Of a stretch of 64,000 bases of DNA, positions 16,511-27,902 are shown one piece after another. Within the stretch, counting starts at the first letter, position 1, and each line of letters starts with the position of its first letter. The notes beneath the pieces are model-generated. The model was not told the DNA's origin. It made no database searches and saw nothing but the letters and a program-made list of their open reading frames with translations. This DNA comes from an uncultured Selenomonadaceae bacterium (GTDB lineage: Bacteria > Bacillota > Negativicutes > Selenomonadales > Selenomonadaceae): the NCBI GenBank assembly GCA_902778455.1, contig CACYXR010000001.1, positions 62,001 to 126,000 on the forward strand, written 5' to 3'. The position numbers and the translations under genes were made by a program.

Positions 16511-17686
16511 ATGATCAGCGTTACGAAGCTGCTTTTGGCCAGGGAATACCAAGGGGACGAGCTGCGCTACCGGAAGGGCGCGGCAAAAATGAGACACGGG
16601 ACGAGCGAGGGCCACGGGCCTGTCGTAGCGTGGAACATGACGCACACCTGCAATCTGCACTGCCGTCACTGCTATATGGATGCGGACGCGAAAAGACACG
16701 CGGGGGAATTGACGACGGCGGAAGCGAAACACTTCATCGACGATCTGGCGGCCTTCCGTGTTCCCGCGCTGCTGCTTTCCGGCGGCGAACCATTAGTGCG
16801 GAAAGATTTTTTCGAGCTGGCGGAATACGCCTCGGCGCACGGCGTTCGCCCAACCCTTTCGACGAACGGCACATTGATCGACGAAGAAGCGGCGAAAAAA
16901 ATCAAAGCGGCGGGCGTCGCCTATGTCGGCGTTTCGTTGGACGGGCCGCAGCATATCAACGACGCGTTTCGCGGCAAAGACGGCGCATACGCGGCCGCGA
17001 TGCGCGGCATCCGCAACTGTGTCTCCGTCGGTCAGCGCGTCGGCCTGCGCTTCACGATCAACAAAGCGAACGTCGACCATCTCGACGAGATTTTTGATTT
17101 CATCGAGCAGGAGCATATCGACCGCGCCTGTTTTTACCATCTCGTCTATGCGGGGCGAGGCGAGGCAATGTCCGATGAGGACGTCACGCCGGCGGAGTCG
17201 CGCCGCGCGATGGACACGATTATCCGCCGCACGCGGGATTATGAAGCGCGAGGCCTTGAAAAGGAAATCCTGACCGTGGACAACCACTGCGACGGCGTTT
17301 ATCTCTATCTGACCGCAAAACGGGACGGCGACGAAGCGTTGGCGTCGCGAATCTGGGACCTGATTTCGATGAATGGCGGCAACCGCTCCGGCATCGCCTT
17401 CGGCGAGGTGGATCCGGAGGGCAACGTACATCCCGACCAGTTCACACGTCATCACACCTTCGGCAACGTGCGCGAGCGTCCTTTCGGTGAGATTTGGCAG
17501 GACGAATCGAGCCCGATTCTTGCCGGATTGAAGGAGAGAAAGCCGCTTTTGAAAGGGCGCTGCGCGAAATGCCGCTTCCTCGACCAATGCAACGGAAATT
17601 TCCGCACGCGGGCCGAAGCGCGAACCGGCGACTATTGGGAATCCGATCCGGCCTGCTACCTGACGGATGAGGAGATCGGGCTATGA
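16511..17686 (+). CDS. Radical SAM protein NirJ1 / AhbC-like
   Basis: A 391-residue radical SAM enzyme of the NirJ1/AhbC type. AhbC (12,18-didecarboxysirohaem deacetylase) removes acetate side chains in the sirohaem-dependent haem route. The 4Fe-4S motif is C47-x3-C51-x2-C54 (WNMTHTCNLHCRHCYMD), followed by SGGEPLVRKDF and STNGTLI. The C-terminal block RCAKCRFLDQCNGNFRTR and the end DPACYLTDEEIGL match this subfamily closely and provide ligands for an auxiliary cluster. The ATG follows AAGGAG. It overlaps the next gene by four bases. No other haem-pathway gene is in the window. Confidence 0.85.
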   Translation: MISVTKLLLAREYQGDELRYRKGAAKMRHGTSEGHGPVVAWNMTHTCNLHCRHCYMDADAKRHAGELTTAEAKHFIDDLAAFRVPALLLSGGEPLVRKDFFELAEYASAHGVRPTLSTNGTLIDEEAAKKIKAAGVAYVGVSLDGPQHINDAFRGKDGAYAAAMRGIRNCVSVGQRVGLRFTINKANVDHLDEIFDFIEQEHIDRACFYHLVYAGRGEAMSDEDVTPAESRRAMDTIIRRTRDYEARGLEKEILTVDNHCDGVYLYLTAKRDGDEALASRIWDLISMNGGNRSGIAFGEVDPEGNVHPDQFTRHHTFGNVRERPFGEIWQDESSPILAGLKERKPLLKGRCAKCRFLDQCNGNFRTRAEARTGDYWESDPACYLTDEEIGL

Positions 17687-18675
17687 TTGTTTCCTGGAAC
17701 ACGACGAACGCCTGCAACATGTACTGCGCCCACTGCTATCGGGACGCAGGCTGCAAGGCGGAGGACGAGCTTTCCACCGCCGAGGCGAAAAAAATGCTCG
17801 CCGAGATTGCCCGGGCAGGCTTCAGGATTATGATCTTTTCCGGCGGCGAGCCGCTTTTGCGCCCGGATATCATCGAATTGGTCCGTCATGCATCGGGCCT
17901 TGGGCTCCGCCCCGTGTTCGGCACCAACGGCACGTTGATCACCGAAGAAAAAGCACGGGAACTGAAGGAAGCGGGCGCGATGGGCATGGGCATTTCCCTT
18001 GACTCCCTCGACGCGAAAAAGCACGATGAATTTCGCTCCTTTCCCGGCGCGTGGAAGGGAGCGGTGCGCGGCATGGAAAACTGCCGGAAAGCCGGGCTCC
18101 CCTTCCAGATCCACACGACGGTCATGGACTGGAACGCGTCGGAGCTGGAGGCAATGACCGATTTCGCCGTGGAAAAAGGCGCCGTCGCACACCATTTCTT
18201 TTTTCTCGTGCCCACGGGCCGGGCGGTCAGTATCGAAAAGAAATCGCTGGACGCCGAAGCTTATGAATCTGTGCTGACGCGCATCATGGAAAAGCAAAAA
18301 ACGGTGGATATCGAATTGAAACCGACCTGCGCGCCGCAATTCATGAGGATTGCGAAAGAAATGCACGTGGAGACGCGCTTTCGGCGCGGCTGCCTCGCGG
18401 GGCTCGCCTATTGCATCATCAGTCCCCGGGGCAAGGTGCAGCCCTGCGCCTATCTCAATATCGAAGCGGGAGACGTGCGAAAGACGCCCTTTGACGAGAT
18501 TTGGAAAAACGCGGAGATCTTTCTAGAGCTTCGGACGCTCGACTACAAAGGCGACTGCGGCGCCTGTAAATATAAGGGTATATGCGGCGGCTGCCGCGCC
18601 CGGGCGGCGTATTACGCGGACGGCGACTATATGGCGGAGGAAACGCTGTGCCTTTATCATGGAGGGAAAGTATGA
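17683..18675 (+). CDS. Radical SAM protein NirJ2-like
   Basis: A 330-residue radical SAM protein of the NirJ2/AhbD group; AhbD converts Fe-coproporphyrin III to haem by two oxidative decarboxylations. The cluster motif is C11-x3-C15-x2-C18, followed by FSGGEPLLRPDI. The C-terminal SPASM-like region has Cys at RGKVQPCAYL and DCGACKYKGICGGCRAR, enough for an auxiliary 4Fe-4S cluster. It starts inside the nirJ1 stop codon (ATGA), and the HAD gene starts inside its own stop. The pair nirJ1-nirJ2 is known from anaerobic Firmicutes; whether it makes haem or a haem-d1-like product is not clear from sequence. Confidence 0.82.
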   Translation: MIVSWNTTNACNMYCAHCYRDAGCKAEDELSTAEAKKMLAEIARAGFRIMIFSGGEPLLRPDIIELVRHASGLGLRPVFGTNGTLITEEKARELKEAGAMGMGISLDSLDAKKHDEFRSFPGAWKGAVRGMENCRKAGLPFQIHTTVMDWNASELEAMTDFAVEKGAVAHHFFFLVPTGRAVSIEKKSLDAEAYESVLTRIMEKQKTVDIELKPTCAPQFMRIAKEMHVETRFRRGCLAGLAYCIISPRGKVQPCAYLNIEAGDVRKTPFDEIWKNAEIFLELRTLDYKGDCGACKYKGICGGCRARAAYYADGDYMAEETLCLYHGGKV

Positions 18676-19487
18676 ACAATAAAATCAAACTGATTTTTTG
18701 CGACATGGACGGCACACTGCTGGACGAGAACAGCAATCTGCCGCCGGATTTCGACGAGGTCATCGACGAAGTCATCCGGCGCGGCGCAATCTTCGCCCCC
18801 GCCAGCGGACGCCAATATACGGCGCTGACACTGCAAATGGAAAAATACGCCGACGAATTCATTTTCATCTCGGAAAACGGGACCTTCGCAGCACGGCACG
18901 ACAAAGAGCTTTTCGCCAGCGTCATGGACACGGCGGAAGTCTTGCGGATATTGAAGGAAGGAAGCCGCATCCCCGGAGCCTATCCGGTGCTCTGCGGCAA
19001 GCGGATCGCCTATGTCAACGAAGCTTTCCGCCCATACCTGCGCGAGATGCAGAAATATTTTACCCAGAACAGGATCGTCCCAGACCTCGAGGCGACGGCC
19101 GCCGCGGAACCGCTGATCAAGATCGCCTATTGCGATGCGGAGCAGGGCGACGCCGAGCACACGATTTACCCGGGACTGGCAAAACTGCACGGCCCGGTTC
19201 ATGTCGCGCTTTCCAGCAATTATTGGGTGGACATCATGAACCCCGGCATGAACAAAGGCTTCGCGGTGAAAAAGCTGCAGGAATTGTTGGGGATTCCGCC
19301 GGAAAACTGCGCAGCCTTCGGCGACTACCTGAACGACCTCGAAATGCTGAAAGCGGTTAAATACAGCTTCGCAATGGAGAACGCGCATCCGGCGCTTTTC
19401 GAGGCGGCGAATTACCGGGCGCCGGCAAACACGGCCTACGGCGTGACAAAAAAACTCCGCGAGCTTTTGGACGCGGGCTTGATATAG
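18672..19487 (+). CDS. HAD-superfamily (Cof-type) phosphatase
   Basis: A 271-residue HAD IIB hydrolase. The nucleophile motif is DMDGT at 11-15, and motif III/IV appears as GDYLNDLEML near residue 217. The bulky cap inserted between motifs fits Cof/YbjI-type sugar-phosphate phosphatases, whose substrates are hard to predict. The ATG lies inside the nirJ2 stop codon and follows GGAGGG, so it is translationally coupled to the radical SAM genes. The motif IV form GDYLND differs from the usual GDxxND only at non-catalytic positions. Confidence 0.88.
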   Translation: MNNKIKLIFCDMDGTLLDENSNLPPDFDEVIDEVIRRGAIFAPASGRQYTALTLQMEKYADEFIFISENGTFAARHDKELFASVMDTAEVLRILKEGSRIPGAYPVLCGKRIAYVNEAFRPYLREMQKYFTQNRIVPDLEATAAAEPLIKIAYCDAEQGDAEHTIYPGLAKLHGPVHVALSSNYWVDIMNPGMNKGFAVKKLQELLGIPPENCAAFGDYLNDLEMLKAVKYSFAMENAHPALFEAANYRAPANTAYGVTKKLRELLDAGLI

Positions 19488-19498
19488 GAGGATTCTGC

Positions 19499-20350
19499 AT
19501 GAAAATCGATTATCATATGCACTTTGAGCGCGGTTCCTACGATTTCGGCTGGGTGCAGGGCTTTTTTGACGCAGCGGCAAAGCGCGGGCTGGAAGAGATC
19601 GGCATCAGCGAGCACAGCCACGGCTTCACAGATTTCGAGCATTTCTATTATGACGATTTGATTCTCGACAATTCGTTTATCGGCGACTTCCAGAAAAAAT
19701 GGCTGAAGAAAAACAAATTCAAATGTCCGCTGGACGACTATTTCACGTTCATGGACGAGCTGAAAAAACGCGGAAAACCCGTCAAGACCGGCATCGAAGT
19801 CTGCAATTTCCAGGACCAGAAAGCCGTCGGGGAACTACTCAACCGTTATCCGTTCGATTATCGGATCGGTTCTGTGCATTTCCTGCGCGGCTGGGCCTAT
19901 GATTCCTCCGAAATCAAAGCAGAGTGGGACGAGCGCCCGCTTCAGACGATTTACGAAGAGTACGCGGAGGAAGTCGAGCACCTCTGCGCAGGCGGTCACT
20001 ACGACGTGCTGGGGCATCCGTTCAATATCCGCCTGTTCAAGTACATCCCGACCTTTGATGTTACGCCTTACCTGGAGCGTGTTGCAAAAGCGATGAAAAA
20101 AGCGGATATGGTCGTCGACATCAATACGGGCACGCGCTACCGTTACCCCATCGAGGAAATCTCCCCCTACCCCGACTTCATGGAAATTGCCGCGGACTAC
20201 AAGCTCCCGATCATCACGACGTCGGACGCCCACGAGCCGGAAGACTGCGGCGCATACATCGACGAAGCCATTGATTACGCGAAACGGTTCGGCTATACAC
20301 AATCGGTGCGCTTCCAGGGACGCGACAGGAGCCTTGTGCCCCTCGGATAA
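19499..20350 (+). CDS. PHP-domain phosphoesterase (histidinol-phosphatase-like)
   Basis: A 283-residue PHP-superfamily protein. Metal ligands are visible as DYHMHF (H6, H8), ISEHSHG, GIEVCNF, IGSVHFL, GHPFNI and TTSDAHEP. This set fits the HisK/HisJ-type histidinol-phosphate phosphatases, which complete histidine synthesis by removing phosphate. No other his gene is close, and it lies 11 bases after the HAD gene, so another phosphoester substrate is possible. It ends the nirJ1 operon. Confidence 0.82.
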   Translation: MKIDYHMHFERGSYDFGWVQGFFDAAAKRGLEEIGISEHSHGFTDFEHFYYDDLILDNSFIGDFQKKWLKKNKFKCPLDDYFTFMDELKKRGKPVKTGIEVCNFQDQKAVGELLNRYPFDYRIGSVHFLRGWAYDSSEIKAEWDERPLQTIYEEYAEEVEHLCAGGHYDVLGHPFNIRLFKYIPTFDVTPYLERVAKAMKKADMVVDINTGTRYRYPIEEISPYPDFMEIAADYKLPIITTSDAHEPEDCGAYIDEAIDYAKRFGYTQSVRFQGRDRSLVPLG

Positions 20351-20400
20351 GCTTCCTTATGTATACAATTTGTTTCCCGCAATTGAAGCTGTGAATTAGA

Positions 20401-20429
20401 TAGACTTTATGGCGCTTTTTTTGTATAAT
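20401..20429 (+). promoter_or_regulatory. Promoter of the TrpX-type ABC operon
   Basis: TAGACT (20401-20406) and TATAAT (20424-20429) are separated by 17 bases, about 60 bases before the binding-protein start. Confidence 0.55.
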
Positions 20430-20490
20430 GGAAATTGCTTGCGGAACGACCGCAACGAAATGATATGATTATGATATGGAGGGGCAGTGT

Positions 20491-21501
20491 ATGATGAAGG
20501 GCAAGAAGTGGAAACGTCTCGTCATGGGCGTGACGGCGGCGATGTTGTCGGCGAGTCTGATTGCGGGCTGCGGCGGCGGCGGACAGAAGAAGGCCGAGGA
20601 CGGCAAGAAGATGTACAAAATCGGCATCGTACAGCTCGTCGAGCACAACGCTCTCGACGCAGCGAACAAGGGCTTCGTGGACGGGCTGAAAAAGCGCGGC
20701 TACGAGGAGGGCAAGAATATCGAGATTGACCGCCAGAACGCGCAGGCCGACCAGTCGAACCTCGCGAACATTTCCCAGCGCTTTATCTCGAACAAGTCGA
20801 ACCTGATCTGCGCGATTGCGACGCCGGCGGCTCAGACCGTGGCCAACGCGACGAAGGACATCCCAATCGTCGGCACGGCGATTACCGACTATGTGAGCGC
20901 GAAGCTCGTGAAATCCAACGAGAAGCCGGGCGGCAACGTCACCGGCACCAGCGACATGAACCCGGTCAAGGAGCAGGTGGACCTCCTGATGAAGCTTGTC
21001 CCGAACGCCAAGACCATCGGCGTCATCTATTGCTCCAGCGAGGTCAATTCCGAGGTTCAGGTCAAGGCGATGAAGGAATACGCCGAATCGAAGGGCCTGA
21101 AGGTCGAGACCGCGACGATTTCCACAGTCAACGATATCCAGCAGGCGGCTCAGAGCCTGAACACGAAAGTCGACGTCTTCTACGCGCCGACGGATAACGT
21201 ACTGGCCAGCGCGATGCCGACGCTGCTTTCCATCACTGATCCGGCAAAGAAGCCGATTATCTGCGGCGAGGAGAACATGGTCAAGGCCGGAGGCCTCGCG
21301 ACCTACGGTATCGACTACTACAAGCTGGGGCTCCAGACCGGCGACATGGGCGCGGACATCCTCGACGGCAAGAAAAAGCCCGCCGACATGCCAATCCAGA
21401 CCGCGAAGGATCTGAAGGCGAGCATCAACAAGAAAAACGCCGATGCTCTCGGCGTCAAGATTCCCGACGACCTGATGAAGTCGGCGGAAATCATTCAGTA
21501 A
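20491..21501 (+). CDS. TrpX-like ABC transporter substrate-binding lipoprotein
   Basis: A 336-residue lipoprotein of the ABC_sub_bind (DUF534/TrpX) family. A signal peptide ends in the lipobox IAGC with lipidated Cys near residue 27, followed by a glycine linker. The mature protein has the two-lobed fold with signature segments KIGIVQLVEHNALDAANKGF and IAIATPAAQTVANAT-like CAIATPAAQ. Members are proposed to bind tryptophan or other aromatic or nucleobase-like ligands; the ligand here is unknown. The ATG at 20491 follows GGAGGGG at eight bases. Permease and ATPase genes follow. Confidence 0.9.
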   Translation: MMKGKKWKRLVMGVTAAMLSASLIAGCGGGGQKKAEDGKKMYKIGIVQLVEHNALDAANKGFVDGLKKRGYEEGKNIEIDRQNAQADQSNLANISQRFISNKSNLICAIATPAAQTVANATKDIPIVGTAITDYVSAKLVKSNEKPGGNVTGTSDMNPVKEQVDLLMKLVPNAKTIGVIYCSSEVNSEVQVKAMKEYAESKGLKVETATISTVNDIQQAAQSLNTKVDVFYAPTDNVLASAMPTLLSITDPAKKPIICGEENMVKAGGLATYGIDYYKLGLQTGDMGADILDGKKKPADMPIQTAKDLKASINKKNADALGVKIPDDLMKSAEIIQ

Positions 21502-21591
21502 GGAACTCATAAAGAGTGGAGAGCATCCCCTGCTCTCCACTCTCCATACTTTTGGCTGTCATATTATTGTTCTGTTAGGAGTAGAAACGAT

Positions 21592-22476
21592 TTGGACTTA
21601 ATCATTCCAACGATCTCGCAGGGTCTTCTCTGGTCGGTGCTGGCCATCGGCGTCTATCTGACGTTCCGCGTGTTAGACGTGGCGGATTTGACCGTCGAGG
21701 GAAGCTTCCCGCTGGGAGCGGCTGTGGCTGCGGCGCTGATCGTCAAAGGCGTCAGCCCGATTCCGGCGATCTTTGTCGCCTGCTTCGCAGGGATGCTTTC
21801 AGGCGTCGTCACCGGACTTTTAACGACAAGGTTCAAGATTCCGGCATTGCTTTCGGGCATTCTGACGATGATCGCGCTGTACTCGGTAAACCTTCGCGTG
21901 ATGGGCAAGGCGAACCTGCCGCTTCTCGGCGTCGATACTTTGTTCACGCAATTCGGCTGGATTTCCGAGGACAAGCAGACGGTGGTATTCGCCGTCGGGC
22001 TCGTCGTCGTGTTCTTGGTCTGCGCGCTCTGCTATTGGTTTTTCGGCACGGAAATCGGCGCGGCGATTCGCGCCACCGGCTTCAATCCGAACATGATCCG
22101 CGCCAATGGCGTCAATACAGACTTGACGATTATTTTCGGGCTCTTGCTGTCCAACGGTCTCGTGGCTGTATCCGGCGCGCTGGTCGCGCAATCCAACGGC
22201 TTCGCGGATGTGGGCATGGGCGTCGGCACCATTGTCATCGGTCTCGCATCGGTCATCATCGGCGAGGTCCTGTTCGGCACGCCGAGCTTTTGGCGCTGCC
22301 TGATCTCGGTAGTGTTGGGTTCCGTCGTCTACCGCATCGTCATCGCAGTCGTTCTTCAAATGGGCATGCCGCCCAACGACCTGAAGCTCTTCACGGCGAT
22401 TCTCGTAGCCGCCGCGCTGGCGCTTCCGCTGCTCCAGGGCAAAGTCAAGGAACGGCGCAGAAGGGCGGTGGATTGA
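21592..22476 (+). CDS. ABC transporter permease (TrpY-like)
   Basis: A 294-residue inner-membrane permease of the BPD_transp_2 / COG4120 type that partners TrpX-like binding proteins. It has about eight or nine hydrophobic helices and the early block LTFRVLDVADLTVEGSFPLGA found in this family, plus FGLLLSNGLVAVSGALVAQSNGFADVGMGVGTIVIGLASVIIG in the second half. The TTG start follows AGGAG at about ten bases. The ATPase gene begins directly after its stop. Confidence 0.9.
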   Translation: MDLIIPTISQGLLWSVLAIGVYLTFRVLDVADLTVEGSFPLGAAVAAALIVKGVSPIPAIFVACFAGMLSGVVTGLLTTRFKIPALLSGILTMIALYSVNLRVMGKANLPLLGVDTLFTQFGWISEDKQTVVFAVGLVVVFLVCALCYWFFGTEIGAAIRATGFNPNMIRANGVNTDLTIIFGLLLSNGLVAVSGALVAQSNGFADVGMGVGTIVIGLASVIIGEVLFGTPSFWRCLISVVLGSVVYRIVIAVVLQMGMPPNDLKLFTAILVAAALALPLLQGKVKERRRRAVD

Positions 22477-23271
22477 TTGCTCCGAATCGAAAATATCGCA
22501 AAAACCTTCAATCCCGGCACGATTACCGAAAAAATCGCGTTGACAGGTCTTTCGCTTCATCTTGCCCCCGGTGAGTTCGTGACGGTCATCGGCGGAAACG
22601 GCGCCGGCAAGTCCACGTTGATGAACTCCATCGCAGGCACGTTCTTCGTGGACAGAGGAAAGATCTTCATCGACGGCGAAGACATCACACGCTGGCCCGA
22701 ATACCGCCGCGCAAGATATATCGGGCGCGTATTCCAGGATCCGATGATGGGCACGGCGGCGGGCATGATGATCGAGGAAAACCTCGCAATTGCCGAGCGG
22801 CGCGGGCGCAGGCCGACGCTGGCATGGAGCTCGTCGGAAGAAAAGCGGCAGGAATACCGCGAGCTGCTTCTCTCCCTCGGCCTCGGCCTCGAAGACCGTC
22901 TGGAATCGAAAGTCGGCCTGTTGTCCGGCGGGCAGCGGCAGGCGCTGACGCTGCTGATGGCGACAATGGCCTCGCCGAAGCTGCTGCTCCTCGACGAGCA
23001 CACAGCGGCCCTCGACCCGAAAACGGCGGCGCAGGTACTCCATATCACGAAAACCATCGTCGAAAGCCGTCACCTGACGACACTGATGATCACCCACAAT
23101 ATGCGCGACGCGCTGGCGCTGGGCAACCGACTGATCATGATGTACGAAGGCCGCATCCTGATCGACGTGTCCGGCGAGGAAAAAAAGCGGCTGACCGTCT
23201 CCGACCTCCTAAAAATGTTCGAGCAGGCGGCAGGCAGCGAAATGACGAGCGACAGCCTGCTGCTGTCGTAA
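22477..23271 (+). CDS. ABC transporter ATP-binding protein (TrpZ-like)
   Basis: A 264-residue ATPase that energises the importer encoded just upstream. It shows Walker A GGNGAGKST (about 39-47), Q-loop FQDPMMG, the signature LSGGQRQ, Walker B LLLLDEHTAALD and the H-loop MITHNM. The usual 'DEPT' reads DEHT, which is the typical form in this COG1101 subfamily. It starts with TTG right after the permease stop, so translation is probably coupled. Confidence 0.92.
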   Translation: MLRIENIAKTFNPGTITEKIALTGLSLHLAPGEFVTVIGGNGAGKSTLMNSIAGTFFVDRGKIFIDGEDITRWPEYRRARYIGRVFQDPMMGTAAGMMIEENLAIAERRGRRPTLAWSSSEEKRQEYRELLLSLGLGLEDRLESKVGLLSGGQRQALTLLMATMASPKLLLLDEHTAALDPKTAAQVLHITKTIVESRHLTTLMITHNMRDALALGNRLIMMYEGRILIDVSGEEKKRLTVSDLLKMFEQAAGSEMTSDSLLLS

Positions 23272-23281
23272 ATAGACAGGC

Positions 23282-23313
23282 AAAACCGTCTCCCGTGAAG
23301 GGCGGCGGTTTTT
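23282..23313 (+). terminator. Terminator of the ABC operon
   Basis: AAAACCGTC pairs with GGCGGTTTT (one G-T wobble) around a small internal hairpin, followed by Ts, just after the ATPase gene. Confidence 0.6.
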
Positions 23314-23479
23314 CTATATCATCTGTATCTTAAGAGAATGTTGCAAACACTGCCCTGCATCGCAGAAAGCAGATAAAAGACGCCGCCGCTTTATATTGGA
23401 AAGATTGCCGCTTTGTGTTACAATAAATAAATAATGCAAAATTTCGCCGACGATGCCCGTAGATAAGGAGTTTCCTTGC

Positions 23480-24694
23480 ATGAAGATACTGTTCATTTGC
23501 TCCACGGAGTTGCAGCTTTTTAACGCGCTGAATCTGAAAATGCATTTATTCCTTGAGGATACTACGGACATTGTGATTCAATTTTTGAAAAAAGATACCG
23601 TTGATTTTTACCATCGGGTGCATGACACGGGACTATTCCGCAATGTGTGTTACCGATTACCCGATGTCTTTGATCTTCACAAATATGTCCGATGCGTTCG
23701 CACCGGCGATTTTTCCAAATCCTTGTGGGAAGCGGCAAAAAATTCTGCCCGACAGCTTTATGTTAAAATTGCCAGCCAAAAAAATAAAAATTTCATCGAC
23801 AATGTCAAAGCACAGATATACAATTTTGACAGATTGGAGTTTTCCTCATATCAGCAGGTTTTTGCAGGAGGCACCAATGATATTGTAATCAATATATTGA
23901 AATATGTCCGTTCCTGTAACCCTGCGTGCAAGCTGAATCTTTATGAGGAAGGCGTGGGGTCGTATGTCCTCTCTACGTTAGGGGTGGGAAGCGACCTTCA
24001 AATGGATTCCATGTATCTCTATGAACCCGAGTTGGCGATATACGACCATCCTTCCTTCGTTCGAATTCCGAAGGTCAGTCGAACGGACTCCATTTTTTTG
24101 TCTGTTGTCAATCAAGTTTTTGACTACCATCCGAAACAGAAAAAAATAACGAACAAAATAATTTTTTTTGACAATCCTTCCAATCCGATGCCCGATTACC
24201 TTACATTCCATGAACTGTTGTCCAAAACCCTGTTTTATGTTCCATACAAAAAACATCTTCGCGAATATAAAGTCTATCTCGAGCAACGCCGTCTGTTTGA
24301 ACTTCTGGCCCATCATGCCCATGGCAAAGATATTCTGGTGAAGCTCCATCCCAGGACGGAACGAGCTTATGTTGAAAAAGATTACGCAGGAGACAATATA
24401 CAGATTGCGGATAACTTATCTGTTCCGTGGGAGGTATTCTGCTGCAATTGCGACGTCAGTGACAATATATTTGTAGCCTACGATTCATCGGCTATCACCT
24501 CCAACGCGTTCACGATGGCGGAAGAAGACAACAACGCCGCCGTCATATGCAGATACGCTTGCAATGAAGAATTTCATGACAAATATCGTAAGTTTCATGA
24601 AAAACTGTCGCGTACGGTTACCGATCATAAAGTATATTTGCCGCAAAGCGAAGAACAGTATATTGAGACTTTACGTGCGTTGTTTCAAAGATGA
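23480..24694 (+). CDS. Sialyltransferase/polysialyltransferase-like glycosyltransferase
   Basis: A 404-residue cytoplasmic protein beginning MKILFICSTELQLFNALNLK, which resembles the N-terminal strand and loop of GT52 and polysialyltransferase-like families. A later YDSSAITSNAFTMAEED block and ILVKLHPRTER recall the HP and SS/T motifs of bacterial sialyltransferases. It directly precedes the pseudaminic-acid genes, so transferring that nine-carbon sugar to a surface glycan is the likely job. It is AT-richer than neighbours on its left. The ATG at 23480 follows AAGGAG. Function is inference from weak motifs and context. Confidence 0.62.
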   Translation: MKILFICSTELQLFNALNLKMHLFLEDTTDIVIQFLKKDTVDFYHRVHDTGLFRNVCYRLPDVFDLHKYVRCVRTGDFSKSLWEAAKNSARQLYVKIASQKNKNFIDNVKAQIYNFDRLEFSSYQQVFAGGTNDIVINILKYVRSCNPACKLNLYEEGVGSYVLSTLGVGSDLQMDSMYLYEPELAIYDHPSFVRIPKVSRTDSIFLSVVNQVFDYHPKQKKITNKIIFFDNPSNPMPDYLTFHELLSKTLFYVPYKKHLREYKVYLEQRRLFELLAHHAHGKDILVKLHPRTERAYVEKDYAGDNIQIADNLSVPWEVFCCNCDVSDNIFVAYDSSAITSNAFTMAEEDNNAAVICRYACNEEFHDKYRKFHEKLSRTVTDHKVYLPQSEEQYIETLRALFQR

Positions 24695-26894
<2,200 letters not shown>

Positions 26895-26898
<4 letters not shown>

Positions 26899-27770
26899 GC
26901 GGATTATGTCTCGGCACCGTGCAGCTCGGCATGAAATACGGCGTAAACAATGCATTAGGACGCCAGCCGACAGAAGAAGAAAGCTTCGCGGTTCTGCGAG
27001 CGGCGCAAAAAGGCGGCGTCGATTATTTGGATACGGCAAGCGCGTATGGCGAGGCAGAAACACTTTTGGGAAAATTCGACGTCTCGCGTTTTCGTGTCAT
27101 CTCAAAGTTGCAGCCGGGATTGGACCAGGCGGCTGACGAAACCTCAATTCTTCGCGAGGTAGAGTTATCTTTGCATCGGCTAAATATTCAACAGCTTTAC
27201 GGATATATGCTGCATCGCGCGGAAGACATGGAAAACGATGTAATTGTTCGGGGCATGATGACAGCCAGGGAAACGGGCTATGTGGAGAAAATCGGCGTAT
27301 CCGTTTACGAGCCTGAGGAAGCGCTTCGTGTCGTACAATCCGGCGATTGGGATATGATACAGATTCCGTACAATGTATTGGATCAGCGATTAGACTCGAC
27401 GGATTTTTTTGAACTAGCAGAAAAGAATCATGTACAGGTCTTCGCGCGAAGCGCATTTTTGCAAGGGCTGCTTCTCATGGAACCGGAACGTCTTCCAGCT
27501 CAATTAGAAAAAGCGCGCCCCTATATAGAAAAATTCCGGCATACCGTCGCAGGCCATCAATGTTCAGTGGAAGAAGGGGCAATGCTTTTCAGTTATTGTC
27601 ATCCGGGGATTGATAAAGTAGTGTTCGGCGTGGACACGGAAACGCAGCTTATGCGTAATCTGGAACTATGTAATAAAGCGGAAAGCTTTAAAGATTGCTG
27701 GAAGGAATTGCACGGCGCGTTTTCGGATGTGCCGCGGGACGTCATTGTTCCGAGTTTATGGAAAAACTAG
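26895..27770 (+). CDS. Aldo/keto reductase in the nonulosonate operon
   Basis: A 291-residue NAD(P)H-dependent aldo/keto reductase. The family tetrad is visible: Asp and Tyr in YLDTASAYGEAE, Lys in VISKLQPG and His in YMLHRAED, and the barrel ends in CHPGIDKVVFGVDT. It starts inside the pseC stop codon, so it is made with the pathway enzymes. An aldo/keto reductase is not part of the six-step Campylobacter pseudaminic-acid route. It may reduce a keto-sugar intermediate or substituent to give a derivative. Confidence 0.86.
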
Positions 27771-27902
27771 TGTGCTGGCACGACGAATTTTGCCATAAAA
27801 CAACGAAGCAGATGGCGGCATAGGCGGTGCCGTTTGGTAAAATATCATCGTTTCAGTACCAGACGAATTATAAAGGATCCATTGAGGAAGGCGGATATAT
27901 TC

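Noticed and set aside
20407..21540. A 377-codon frame antisense to the TrpX-like gene
   Set aside because: Mirrors the codon pattern of the real gene and has no family similarity.
21820..23097. A 425-codon open frame antisense to the ABC permease and ATPase genes
   Set aside because: It lies wholly opposite two clearly recognised genes, has Arg/His/Asp-rich low-complexity translation and no ribosome site; GC-rich DNA often gives such long antisense frames.
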